Positions 10,901 to 20,022 of a stretch of DNA of 64,000 bases are shown in pieces (the first letter of the stretch is position 1; the number at the start of each line of letters is the position of its first letter). This stretch comes from Liolophura sinensis (Eukaryota > Mollusca > Polyplacophora > Chitonida > Chitonidae): NCBI RefSeq assembly GCF_032854445.1, contig NC_088295.1, forward strand, positions 29,129,385 to 29,193,384, read 5' to 3'. A model generated the notes under the pieces. The model was not told the DNA's origin, made no database searches, and saw only the letters and a list, made by a program, of their open reading frames with translations. The translations under genes and the position numbers were made by a program.

Positions 10901-12800
10901 TATAATTGTACTACCTCACTAAGGCGCCATGCCTGTATGAGAGGTACCGTGCAGCCGTGGCCAGTACCCGCTATATTCTTTTAATGGCTTTATATTTGAC
11001 ATAAAGAGCCTTAACTTGAATGAATGCTTGGGGTTTAACTTGGGTCGTACTTGAAAATTTAAGTCATATGACGACGAGGAGTCATTAGGTGTGTGTATAT
11101 ATGACGCCAAAGTGCTGCTGCCACTGAAGTATTATGCTGAAGACACCAGACATACCACCCCACCCAGTCACATTATCCTCATACGGGGACAACCAGTCCC
11201 GTTTCCTTGCTCTAACCTCTCAGTGTTGAGCGCCATGCGAGGCAGCAACAAGTACCATTTTCAAAGTCTTTTGGTATAACCCGATCCGGGTTTGATCTCG
11301 GGTCTCCCGGCTTCGATACGAAAGCTTTAACCATAATATAACCAGGCGATATATATACATGTATATCTGTACATATAGCCTACTGCATAGTACGATAACT
11401 ATGGAGCCTCTCAAAAAAGCGGCCTGCCATCAAGTCCACCGCACAATGGCTTCCTCTCCGGTTATAGCCTACGTGTGAAGCCCTGTCAACAAGCTGCGGA
11501 TGGTCGTAGGTTTACCACGGCCTCTACCCGGTTTCTTCCCACCATAATGCTGGCTGCCGTCGTATACATGAATAAATACTGCATAGTATGTATTAATTGT
11601 ATGATGTGTAGCAATTTTCTTTTCTTCACGGCTGTACAGGTTGGCGAATTATTTGCGGAAAAGCCCGGACGGAAAAGAAATCGGAGATTTTACCAGAAGT
11701 AGTTACTTGCAGGTAATTACCCTTTCTTATCCGTACTGAGCCAATACAACTTAGGCGTATATCTCAACGTTCTTTTTCAGGCAGGTGGACACCAGTCATT
11801 AACACTGGTAAAGTATATATGTATACGTTACAAAGAAAAAAATATTGACGCAAAGATTTTTTTGAATTCTATTTATTTATTTATTTGATTGGTATTTTAC
11901 GTCGTACTCAAGAATATTTCACTTATACGACGGCGGCCAGCATTATGATGGGAGGAAACCGGACAGAGCCCGGGGGAAACCCACGACCATTCGCAGGTTG
12001 CTGGAAGACCTTCCCATGTACCGCCGGAAAGGAAACCAGCATGAGATGGACTTGAACTCACAGAGGCTCCTTCGTGCCATTACGCTGCGCTAGCGCGCTA
12101 ACCAACTGAGTCACGGAGGTCTCCAAATTAAATTCTAGCCTACAGCAATAAACACATGGCAAGCATCTAGTGTATACTGTACATGTTGTTAGCTTTACCT
12201 GTGTCTTATTGGGGTAGGAACAAGCCAAAGAAAAACAGTAATAGATCTATAAAGTTCCTTCACGTTTTATGCAAATTCATTCAGGGGTATAGAAAAGCAT
12301 CCATAACTCCGCCATGGAATTCGAATCTTTGTCATTACAGGACACCTACGCTGTAAGTGAATTGATCTCCTGAAACCCAGTGTAGATATGTATTGTCCAT
12401 ATATTGATGTATGTGTCTTTCTGTATTGTACATTACACAAGATATCAATTCTGCTTTGTAGTTTTGTCGTTGCAAGAACTTTGTCACGCCTAACACGCCG
12501 ATGATCTCGCCATTGATGTTGTGCATGTTTTGCGGAATGAACACGGAAGGGTTCTCTGTGAGGAGGAACCGCAACTCGGAAAGTTGTGTCATCTGTGGCA
12601 CGTGGATGCCAAGGGGCTTCAATGCCAAACCTGCTTACATCTGTGGCTTTCACAGTAATATCCTGTCAACGTCCAGCTTCTTACCCAAATGCTACTTGTG
12701 TAAGCGCATGGTCAAACATGATAAGAATGCAACGACGGGCTTGATTTGCCAGATGTGTTCTTCTCCTATGGCAGGGAAAATGTGCGTCGTTTTAGAATGA
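1446..12800 (+). CDS. DUF4062-NACHT STAND NTPase with C-terminal zinc ribbons (NLR-like)
   Basis: This multi-exon gene is predicted to encode about 840 residues. Exons with clean GT-AG borders and matching phases are 1446-1631, 3026-3207, 4530-4640, 4836-4953, 5388-5489, 5921-6038, 6468-6590, 6925-6945, 7350-7465, 7961-8069, 8222-8337, 8651-8857, 9397-9609, 10213-10410, 10670-10818, 11640-11712, 11781-11807 and 12462-12800. Domain order is DUF4062, linker, NACHT NTPase (P-loop PPGFGKTS, Walker B LLIVLDGVNQ), helical/winged-helix region, then two zinc ribbons. Related animal proteins include nephrocystin-3, TEP1-like and NWD-like proteins. STAND NTPases oligomerise on ligand binding and act as sensors or scaffolds. 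The ligand here is unknown, and an immune role is inference. The N-terminal exon is uncertain. No frameshift or stop interrupts the joined frame. Confidence 0.85.
2254..2442. mobile_element. MITE with 17-bp perfect terminal inverted repeats
   Basis: The element begins GGGTCCGTATTTATCAA and ends with its exact reverse complement. It is 189 bp long, with no coding capacity. It lies in intron 1 of the NACHT gene. The superfamily is not assigned because no target duplication is clear. Confidence 0.7.
2636..2748 (+). mobile_element. Degenerate SINE copy
   Basis: 'gtgctagtgcag' joins directly to 'ctcatactgacttcctctc', followed by a 'ctgctccaggta'-like block and 'gctggccactgccatataagt'. This matches the main SINE with an internal deletion of the B-box part of the head. 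It is old and diverged. Confidence 0.55.
3750..4473. repeat. 64-bp minisatellite, about 11 units
   Basis: The phrase 'gaccatttgccaagtatca' recurs every 64 bases exactly (3777, 3841, 3905, 3969, 4033, 4097, 4161, 4225, 4289, 4353, 4417). Units differ by scattered substitutions. The array ends about 60 bp before exon 3 (4530) of the NACHT gene. Confidence 0.9.
4987..5203. mobile_element. Probable MITE with imperfect terminal inverted repeats
   Basis: The left end GAGGGTCCGATTCTCACAA pairs with the right end, which reads on the other strand GAGGTCGATTCCACAA. The body is AT-rich and non-coding. It sits in intron 4 of the NACHT gene. Confidence 0.5.
5388..6590 (+). CDS. Exons 5-7: helical linker of the NACHT protein
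   Basis: Exons 5388-5489, 5921-6038 and 6468-6590 encode a charged helical stretch that includes ELKRRIRERFPEQVYDYACK, QVLDFFKNAIENKYSDQL and FIFIKQKSDATIGRDGE. The last segment may be a separate small fold before the NTPase. The donor of exon 5 (GTTGGG) is weak. Phases 0-0-1-1 are consistent with the neighbouring exons. No domain name is assigned. Confidence 0.75.
6817..6842 (+). other. G-quadruplex-like tract
   Basis: Four runs of four or five G separated by short loops (gtggat, gt, gt) lie on the transcribed-sense strand of the intron, 82 nt before the 21-nt microexon. It meets the usual G3+N1-7 quadruplex pattern. Confidence 0.6.
6925..6945 (+). CDS. 21-nt microexon (EGEKLEEG) of the NACHT gene
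   Basis: The exon is bounded by 'tgtttcag' and 'gtatgt'. It is exactly seven codons long and enters and leaves in phase 1, the same phase as both neighbours, so it can be included or skipped without changing frame. It lies about 80 nt downstream of a G-rich tract (6817-6842). Confidence 0.6.
7350..8857 (+). CDS. Exons 9-12: NACHT NTPase core
   Basis: Exon 7350-7465 encodes the P-loop (SPPGFGKTSLMAK). Exon 7961-8069 encodes a beta-strand/helix (LDVFYHFVGSTSAS). Exon 8222-8337 encodes an acidic helix then Walker B (QLLIVLDGVNQ). Exon 8651-8857 encodes the sensor region (CIVSAATEHPRTVERL) and KLHLGEVSPDTRKQIV. Lengths 116, 109, 116 and 207 nt keep frame throughout. Together they form the ATP-binding and hydrolysis unit of a NACHT/STAND protein. 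Both lysine and threonine of the P-loop and the Walker B aspartate are present, so nucleotide binding is likely retained. Confidence 0.85.
8104..8168 (+). mobile_element. Possible 3' tail of another SINE family
   Basis: 'atgactgaaaaagtgttaagtgcgacgtaaaagccca' followed by a 'cataca' microsatellite resembles the tail of a second molluscan-type SINE. It lies in NACHT intron 10. The head is not seen. Confidence 0.35.
9397..11807 (+). CDS. Exons 13-17: post-NACHT helical and winged-helix region
   Basis: Exons are 9397-9609, 10213-10410, 10670-10818, 11640-11712 and a possible 27-nt microexon 11781-11807 (AGGHQSLTL). Segments such as PLWLIIVCEELRVFGDF and SLDGLLEEIIRRLI match the helical bundle that follows NACHT in nephrocystin-3/TEP1-like proteins. 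LCLISSSRRGLPVSEVLNLL followed by FFFHQAMEIAVRNKL looks like the winged-helix part. The next exon ends soon after, so no TPR or WD40 array follows. Confidence 0.75.
9779..9936 (+). repeat. Dispersed repeat, copy A
   Basis: About 160 bp shares order and wording with 28287-28447: 'agtaaaa.cagagcagc', then 'gatag.tggtaa.tg.tcac', then 'tgttcatgta'. Both copies lie on the plus strand in introns of different genes. The family is unknown, with no ORF and no clear ends. Confidence 0.5.
11402..11577 (+). mobile_element. SINE copy, 5'-truncated and diverged
   Basis: It runs from 'ggagcctctca' through 'tggcttcctctccg', 'gctgcggatggtcgt' and 'ccaccataatgctgg' to an ATAAAT tail. It lies in NACHT intron 15. 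Confidence 0.75.
11871..12124 (-). mobile_element. Near full-length SINE
   Basis: The A/T tail is at the left ('atttatttatttgattgg') and the tRNA-like head at the right ('ctgcgctagcgcgctaacca...gtcacggagg'). The B-box-like 'gacttgaactcaca' is present. It lies in NACHT intron 17, before the zinc-ribbon exon. Confidence 0.85.
12462..12800 (+). CDS. Terminal exon: tandem zinc ribbons
   Basis: This 113-codon last exon (TGA at 12798) starts with FCRCKNF. It holds two CX2C...CX2C units: CMFC paired with CVIC, and CYLC paired with CQMC, plus extra cysteines. Each unit has the knuckle pattern of a zinc ribbon. The spacing of about 18 residues between half-sites fits one Zn per unit. In the DUF4062-NACHT proteins known to me the C-terminus is normally TPR or WD40, so this sensor end is unusual. 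It could bind protein or nucleic acid; the sequence does not say which. Confidence 0.75.
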   Translation, partial: FCRCKNFVTPNTPMISPLMLCMFCGMNTEGFSVRRNRNSESCVICGTWMPRGFNAKPAYICGFHSNILSTSSFLPKCYLCKRMVKHDKNATTGLICQMCSSPMAGKMCVVLE

Positions 12801-13471
12801 TATTTTTGATGCAGGTTAAAAGTGTGTATGTCGACATTGCAAGTGAACTGCTCTGTCCGATGTGACATATCTACTTTAATACATCAGGAAACCATGTTTA
12901 TCAGTCCCTTTTTACCGCGGGAGTTCACCATCGACTTTATGGATTTCTGTTAACTGGCATAGCGAGCTCCACGGAGGCGCCTTAATGGTGGAAAGCTTGT
13001 GAACTCTGAACTTCATTTTCCATGAATGTTCAACGTGACCATGAGCGGAACGTGTCAATATGTTGTTGACGCGTGCAGAAATTTATTCGAGGTATATATA
13101 TATAATTTCACGGTAAAACTACATGTATGTTGTATATCTTTTTTAAACCTTCAATACCTCTGAAGTTAAACTATCTCGTCTGTGACCCACGCACATAAAA
13201 CGCTAGAGATTATGGTACCTATGAATAGATTACCCAAACTCCTTTACTCGTACTCGTAAAGTTCTCTTAGACGTCGAAATGGGTCTTGATATCAGACAGG
13301 CAATCTTCACCATGTCACTGGCATATCAAATAGGATACATTGATTATGAAGAGATTGTGCAGCTATCTTCCCTTACAGCAAGGCGGGGGAACTACTCGAC
13401 CGTAGCTTGACCATTGCTATAAACCTCATTGTTCGAGGTTCAGTTAGATACCGTTGTAACACCGCCTTTGT

Positions 13472-13477
13472 AATAAA
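13472..13477 (+). promoter_or_regulatory. Candidate polyadenylation signal of the NACHT gene
   Basis: This is the first clear AATAAA downstream of the stop at 12800. It would give a 3'UTR of about 0.7 kb. Confidence 0.4.
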
Positions 13478-14039
13478 CAATTGGAAAATGTACTAAATTA
13501 TTTTCATCGAATACCATCATTAATCACATCGAACCACCAAGCGCATTCTGAAAATATGTGAAACTTTTCTCCAAATTTATTTCAAAATGTAACGCACTGA
13601 TTACCCAAGTCAAACCCGTGCATTTTGTAGTGGATTATTTTAATCTGCAAAATTTTGCGTCAATTACCATCGTAAATCATATCGCGCCACCGAATGCATT
13701 CGGAAAATGTCAAACTTTTCTGTATTTTTCCCCAAAAGTTCAATACAAAATGTAATGGATATGTATTTTCTCTGACGTCATTACAAACGTGGTTACGTAC
13801 CGTTCATGTATCACGATCACAATGCAAAAGCAACTTAGTATCGAAGTAAATTCGACAAGCGTGTGCAGGAATTTGAGCACCGGGGATCAATGTAGTACGA
13901 CCAAGGCAGTGTAGCACAACAAGACATTTGCCTGTTGGGTAATCCCATGAACAATGTTCACGTTTGTTTCTATCCCAGAATTATGCGCAAATGTTTTGTA
14001 TCTTTCTGTAAAAGGGTGTATTGTAGAGTTTAAACGTAT

Positions 14040-14160
14040 GTTTACTTATTTCATTGGTGTTTTATGACGTAATCAAAGATACTTGACTTGCACTACAGCG
14101 GCCAGCCTGGAGGACATCCACGACCATCCACAGGCTGCTGTAGACCTTCACATACGAGGA
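14040..14160 (-). mobile_element. SINE fragment
   Basis: It shows 'ttattt.attggtgttttatgacgta', 'gcggccag' and 'cacgaccatccacaggctgctg'. The head is lost. It lies between the convergent NACHT and akirin genes. Confidence 0.65.
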
Positions 14161-14378
14161 ATCCTGCATGCAATAACCATAGTTTTATTCCAGTGTCTGG
14201 ATAAGTTTACTTCAAAATTTCTCTAAACACATCAGTTGGGATAATGTATAAAGGATAATTTACACACAAGATCTGTGAACGTGGCCTTGATACAAATGTA
14301 GACATATTTGATGTCATTACTATGCCACAAATAACGTACGGAGTAGGAAATACATTAAGTTATTTGCATGTAGAAACC

Positions 14379-14384
14379 TTTATT
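14379..14384 (-). promoter_or_regulatory. Candidate polyadenylation signal of akirin
   Basis: TTTATT on the plus strand reads AATAAA for the akirin transcript. The region 14385-15142 between it and the stop codon is AT-rich and non-coding, as expected for a 3'UTR of about 0.76 kb. Confidence 0.5.
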
Positions 14385-15142
14385 TACAACCAAAGTCTAG
14401 CAAAATGAAGTGAAAACAGACAGAGAAGGGTCACATTCTAAACTCCTATTTTCAGGGATCTGAAATCAAAAGTTCTACAAGGAGTACTACACCTAAATGG
14501 TCAAGTCCAAGATTACAAGTACACAAAAATAAGTCTTTTCATTATAAAGGTTATAAATGTAGATTGCCCTAGTGATTTTTACAGGTAATGCTTAACTCTG
14601 GGCAAATACTATGTACACATATTGAATACCCAATAGCCTAAATGCATAAAGAGCAATTTCAGCAAGGCAAAAACATCCATACACATATGATTCACGAGTA
14701 ATTTGGAAAATAAGTCTTTTCCTTCTCCCCCACAATGGATTGTGTACTAGCACACCTTAAACACAAGGTGCTGGTTATATCTACTCCCAATATTAAACTC
14801 TTTGAAAACCATAAATTAAAACATTCACATTCTCACCATTGCCTTCAATTAACTGCTGGACTACAGCACCAATCACACTACAAACTCAATGAAAAAAGTA
14901 AGATAACTAAAATATATATCCGGAGGTTTGGGAGGTTTTCAGCTTATGTCCCTTGTATCCTTGTAACAGTTAAAATACAATATCCATCCTTTGGAATTCA
15001 GTTGCTTAACCATTGTCTCTTCAGTTTAAAGGTTGATCACAAAAGCCACAACTGTGGCAACAAACACTGAAACTAAGTCAAACTGTACTCCAATAGAAGG
15101 GTATGTGTAACAATGCGTCCCACATTTCCAGTCTAGAAACAT

Positions 15143-18100
15143 TCACGACACATCTGCAAGATAAAAATATGCAAGAATTTACAGTCCAGTAAAAATTTAC
15201 AAATACTAAGGTATGTTCTTTTCATGAAGACATTCACAATACTTTGGTATTACACGGTCAGAGGGTGTAATTCAGCTGTGACTTTGGTGTATGACTCTCT
15301 CGAATATTACACCATTTAAAATTTTAAAAAAAATTCTGGTGTGGACAAAGGCTGAGTAATTTTACATTCCTGGATATGAAAGTACGAGGTGCGAAGTGCC
15401 GAGGACTTTGTTATTCACACTGAAAATAATTTAGTCTCTGCTACAGACTGTAGTATTGTATGCCTTGCCTATACTTTGTATCATATTCATTCCACAATTA
15501 TTCTCCTATTTGTGTTTTACGCCGTACTCAAGAATATTTCACTTATACGACGGCGGCCAGCATTATGGTGGGTGGAAACCGGACAGAACCCGAGGGAAAC
15601 CCACGACCATCCGCAGGTAGCTGACAGACCTTCCCACATACAGCGGAGAGAAAGCCAGCATGAGCTGGACTTGAACTCACAGCGACCGCATTGGTGAGAG
15701 ACTCTTGGGTCATTACGCTGCACTAGCGCGCTAACCAACTGAGCCACGGAGGCCCCATTCCACAATTAAGTATGCATTTAATAGCCACAGGTTTGTGATG
15801 TCACAACAAAATTTGCATAAAAATATGGATAATGCAACTTCCTTGGGTTCTCAGCAATAAACAATATGAAGTCAACTGGATAAAGGGTTGTGGAGAGAGT
15901 CTAAGGACATATGCAAAGATTCCTTTCTTTACAGTTGTATGCAAGTATACCAGCTGGAATGATTTTTACAGTTTGTCAATACTTAGTAACAGATGAAGAC
16001 AGAAAAACTTACAGCTTGATGGCCTATCTCCATATCGTCTTTGTATCTGGTCATGGTTAAATTTCAAGAAAGCTTCATATTGCTCTGAAAATGTAACATT
16101 TCATAAATATAATATTAGCATATCAACCCTTTCAAACATACATAATCACATTATTTGCTATGTGTATTTATTTATTTGATTGGTGTCTCACACCGTACTC
16201 AAGAACATTTCACTTACATGAAGCCGGTCAGCATTATGGTGGGAGGAAACTGGGCAGAGCCTGGTGACGTGTATTAATGTAAAGATGTATCCAACTACAG
16301 AACAGGCATTTATCAAAGAAATATTACTTTCAGCAAATGCTCCCAAAAGAGATTCTCAGCCATCTCGGATGACGTCATTGACAATGTATAATGCAAGAAG
16401 ATTCCAGATTGTGGAGATTCGCTTGTTAGATACGCTACCAGAATCCAAATTTCTGACAATCTCATCTCTTGCACTGATCACTGTCGTACGAGGAGTTTTT
16501 AATCTACAACTCCAAAATGTGTTGGCAAGAAACAATCACACTCAGGTAAAACAAGGAGCTCAACATTCAGAGCACACGTCTTAACTTCCAGTGTCACTGG
16601 CGATTAATCAAGTGTATGTACCACTGTAGAACTCATTTTGTTCACTTATCAAAGAATATTATTCTTATAAATACAACATGATGGCAGATTTGTGCGAACA
16701 ATAGAAAAATTTGAACCACAATGACATTTCAAAATGAACCAATCCAAATTCTTACCTGCTAATTTGCTTGTTAATACTCTATCATAGTCTTCCTTTATTT
16801 GTGTCTCCCTCTCTCTTAGCATTCTTTCACATATCATTCCAACTTGACGAAATGTGAATAGAGGAGTTTCCTTCTTAGATGGAGATAAAGCATTGAAAAA
16901 TGATGATGTGGAGGATGAGGGAGAGCAGGATAAACTGTCTATTGCCATAGCCCCTTCACTTTGCTGGGGGGGAGGACTAGAAGTGCCTGGGTAATGTAAC
17001 TGTTTCCTCCTCTGCATTCGTTTGATCTCCATACTTATATTTGCAGCTATTTGCTCTGAAAAAGAAAGAATAGAATGTGTACAATGAAATCTACAACTTA
17101 CAAATTTATTTCACAACATGACTAGAACAAATGAAACAGTAATTAAGTAAATGGGACACTTCAGGTAAAATGCACAGATCTCTATTTCTTTTATGCATGT
17201 AAAAATCATAACATATACAATAATCCTCACAAGTCCACCTTTGCTTTATGAAAATATTGTTTATACTACTGCATGGCTTAATGCATGTAATTGACAAATT
17301 TGGAATGCTTGATATAACAGTCATACTATTATAAATTAACCCAAACTATAGGTAGGGTACTCTAGAGGAATAAAACAATGTTTAGCGTCTTCTCCCGGCC
17401 AGTGTCATTCTGTGGAAAATTGTAAAAAAAAAAAGTCCTTGTTCTAGTTCAGATCTTGTAATCAGGCAGAATTAGAATGTATTCGATCAGTGTACAGGGT
17501 GTCTCGGAAGTCACGCACCGCCCAGGTTGATATTGAATGCTTGAGCTACAGAGCAGTGTGTTGCCCCATCTCTTCCAAACATAAAAACAAATTCAACTCT
17601 GTCTTGTACTGTTAGTTTCTTAGCCATGATTAACTCTAAAAGAGAGAAAAAAGTTTAAAATTAGTATTAAATCTGAGAGAAAGAAAAAAAAAAAAAATTA
17701 AAATCGGGATGGTGTATGACTTCTGGGACACCCTGTATATTCTGCATACATCCTGTGTATTCTGAGGGTTACTTTGATCGGTTAGTTGTGCTTTCCTTAA
17801 CATTACATTCAACTCATCTAAACAGCCTTTTAGGCCTTTCCTGCATCTATCACACTTTTACTTATTATAGGACTCTGGCCAGAGATGAAATCTATGCTGG
17901 CATGAATATGTATTGATTGAAACAGCCGCACGAATGTGGCTCAACTGATTTAACGATGCACTGACATGCCAAGCAGATAGCCACAATGACTTCTGGATGT
18001 CCAACGGATCTGTGAGCATTGGCAGCAGAACATAAGATTTTTAACGATGTTATTTTGTCTAACCTGCGTAGAACTGGTTTTTGTGAAGACGTGTAAAGGG

Positions 18101-20022
18101 ATGCTTCAAAACAAACATGCATGATCCTTACTCAAATATGTACAACAAAATCAAACAATTTCAGTGCACAAGTTGCCTCCACTGTTAATGGGTTGGTCGT
18201 CATTTTTTGCTGCTGTACTCGCCGTCATGTGACCTGGGATTCTCATTGGAAAGGTCATAATCTGACAAGCTATAAAACCACAGGGTTTCACGATATCACG
18301 AGACATGAAATCGATTATTACATAAAACTGATTATTGCGAGTCCAAACTACGGAAGTATGTACTGAAGCGAAGGCGTTTCGTCAAAACACCAAGGATTTT
18401 CTCTACCCATTGATCGTAAACATAAAACTGAAGCTACAAGTGTATGCAGACAAAATATATCTGTTCGATGCATAAATCTACAAAGCCAGGGTTTAATACT
18501 TAAGATTTAAGGCTTCTGTTAAGGTGGAACAGTGAGCTCATCTGGGATCACTGCAGGAGTGCATGAAGCTGACCTAGTAGCTCAGTACTGTAGTACATTG
18601 TTAAATCTGCTGTCAGCTTCACTCATGGAGCTAATGTCAACCTGGATCACTTTCTTGTAACCTTGAGACAGCCGGGTAGCACATTCAGTAGCATTGTCTG
18701 CTTTCTCATGTCGTTTACCTAGCTCCTGCTTCGCACTAGATATCCATCTGACAGTCTTGGATAAAAACTCAAACTTCAGTGAGGTCTTTAGTTTATCTTC
18801 AATCTCCGCCTTGTGTTTTTCGATTCTCTCGACAATGCTGAAGCACGACTGACAGAGACTTTGAGCCTTGAAACCAAACTTCAACAGAGGTGTTACAGCC
18901 TCCTGGGAAACGTCCAACAAATTACATAGAACATCCCCCAGTGCTTTTGATTTGTTGACAAGTCATTGCAAAGTAACTCTTTGGACATGTCCTCTTGCTA
19001 TGACAAAAAGACAGCTGCAATTAACACAGTTCTCACTTGACATCTGGCTCTTCTGAAGTTTCTCCGGTACTGCATGAAACCCTTGGCCAAAGGTCAGGGA
19101 AGCCCAGTGAACACAACCATGTGATGCAAAGACCGGGGCTCCACAATGTCACGTGGACATGAACTTTATTATTGCGTGAAATTTAGTCCAAACATGGAGG
19201 AAGTATACCAAAGAGAAGATGTTTCGTCAAAATACCAAGGACTCTAACGATCCGTTCATTGGAACACTGGATTTAGCTGTTCCTAGATGTATAAATCAAC
19301 AAGGTCAGGGTCTATTACTTAAGATTTAAAGGAGCTGTTAATATAGAACAAGTGCTTTTTGAATCATTGAAGGAGTGTGTGACCATGACCTAGCAGCTCG
19401 GTACAGTAGTACACTGTTACATTACTGTCAGCTTCACTCGTGGAGCTATGTTTGAAGTGGGCTCCCTCCCGACAAATACAAAGCCAACACAATTGTCTGA
19501 CAGGAGTGGCCTCTGAAGTCAATGAAGTAAAGGCAATTTCAGGATTTTTGGGGCCTAAACACCGTACAGTACACAGCTAAAGTTATTTGTTTTCCAAACT
19601 ATATTACTCCCTGCCTGTAGGCCTACCCAAAGCGAAAGAAGTTCAAATATGCGAACAATAACCTGGAGATCGAAGCTTTCAACGGACGTAGCTTTACGTT
19701 ACCGTAACTTCAGCAGCATCTCGTACGGTTAAAAATCTTTTCACCATGATTGAAGAAAGCGGCTGCTTTGTGGTTGCGGAACTGAAGGGTCAACATGGCT
19801 GCGATGCAAATGAAAATAATGAACAAGGCTTTAGACCAACAAACCTGATGTAAACTTTGGAGTTACATCTCCAAATGGAGAAGGATTCTGGTGTTGCTTC
19901 GTGGGTGGCGTAGACGGTGAAAGAGTCATTGGCATACATCTTCTTCTTTTGGGGGACGCTTGTGACGGACTATGAAGCGGGTCGAACTCATAGCTTCTCT
20001 TCAGCGTTGCACCGCAAGCCAT
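15143..20022 (-). CDS. akirin: Akirin
   Basis: Four coding exons on the minus strand, 19845-20022, 16756-17055, 16013-16084 and 15143-15153, total 561 nt (186 residues plus stop) and join in frame with GT-AG borders. The start MACGATLKR, the nuclear localisation signal [16 protein letters not shown], the helix [15 protein letters not shown], the conserved [14 protein letters not shown] and the C-terminal [19 protein letters not shown] match the akirin family (usually about 190-200 residues). Akirin is a small nuclear protein that links NF-kB/Relish-type transcription to SWI/SNF remodelling; in vertebrates its YVS tail binds the 20S proteasome for nuclear import. The upstream in-frame ATG at 20091 is rejected because family proteins begin at MACG. 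The last coding exon contributes only 11 nt. The gene is head to head with SHPRH. Confidence 0.95.
15501..15756 (-). mobile_element. Full-length young SINE with 12-bp target duplication
   Basis: The element is flanked by the direct repeat ATTCCACAATTA at 15489-15500 and 15757-15768. The tRNA-like head (GGGGCCTCCGTGGCTCAGTT on the other strand) and B-box are intact. It lies in akirin intron 3. The intact duplication indicates a recent insertion by target-primed reverse transcription. Confidence 0.9.
16163..16266 (-). mobile_element. SINE fragment (3' part)
   Basis: 'tatttatttatttgattggtgt' to 'gggaggaaactgggcagagcctgg' matches the SINE tail half. It is in akirin intron 2. Confidence 0.75.
17495..17735 (-). 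mobile_element. Mariner-like deletion derivative (241 bp)
   Basis: Terminal inverted repeats CAGGGTGTCTCGGAAGTC and, at the other end, CAGGGTGTCCCAGAAGTC are flanked by TA on both sides (17493-17494, 17736-17737), the Tc1/mariner target duplication. On the minus strand an ATG at 17627 opens 38 codons, [20 protein letters not shown] onward, which resemble the helix-turn-helix start of a transposase. The frame runs into the terminal repeat and stops. It is non-autonomous and lies in akirin intron 1. Confidence 0.8.
18240..18640. repeat. Diverged tandem duplication, copy 1 (partner about 19085-19460)
   Basis: Both copies share, in order, 'catgaa.t', 'gtccaaac', 'gtttcgtcaaaa.accaagga', 'ttacttaagattta', 'acctag.agctc.gtac.gtagtac', and 'gtcagcttcactc.tggagct'. 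The offset is about 0.85 kb. The copies cover the 3' flank and last codons (SEADS) of the nested unknown gene, so a tandem duplicate of that gene once existed here. Confidence 0.7.
18582..19075 (-). pseudogene. Broken unknown gene fragment nested in akirin intron 1
   Basis: On the minus strand a frame begins [20 protein letters not shown], meets a TAG, resumes as [18 protein letters not shown] and must then shift frame to continue as [20 protein letters not shown]. It then runs open to a stop at 18582. The open part is strongly helical, ending [20 protein letters not shown] do not recognise the family. One stop and one frameshift argue for a pseudogene, although the last 125 codons are intact. 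Its 3' flank is duplicated at 19085-19460. Confidence 0.5.

Larger units (their letters stand above)
12801..14378. other. Convergent 3' intergenic region
   Basis: It contains the NACHT gene 3'UTR (a likely AATAAA at 13472-13477), a diverged direct duplication (about 13512-13592 against 13667-13755, offset 155) and an old minus-strand SINE fragment (14040-14160). No gene is seen. Confidence 0.6.

Noticed and set aside
12267-12653. Minus-strand ORFs of 97-128 codons
   Set aside because: They lie opposite the zinc-ribbon exon of the NACHT gene, which has matching splice phase and Cys pattern.
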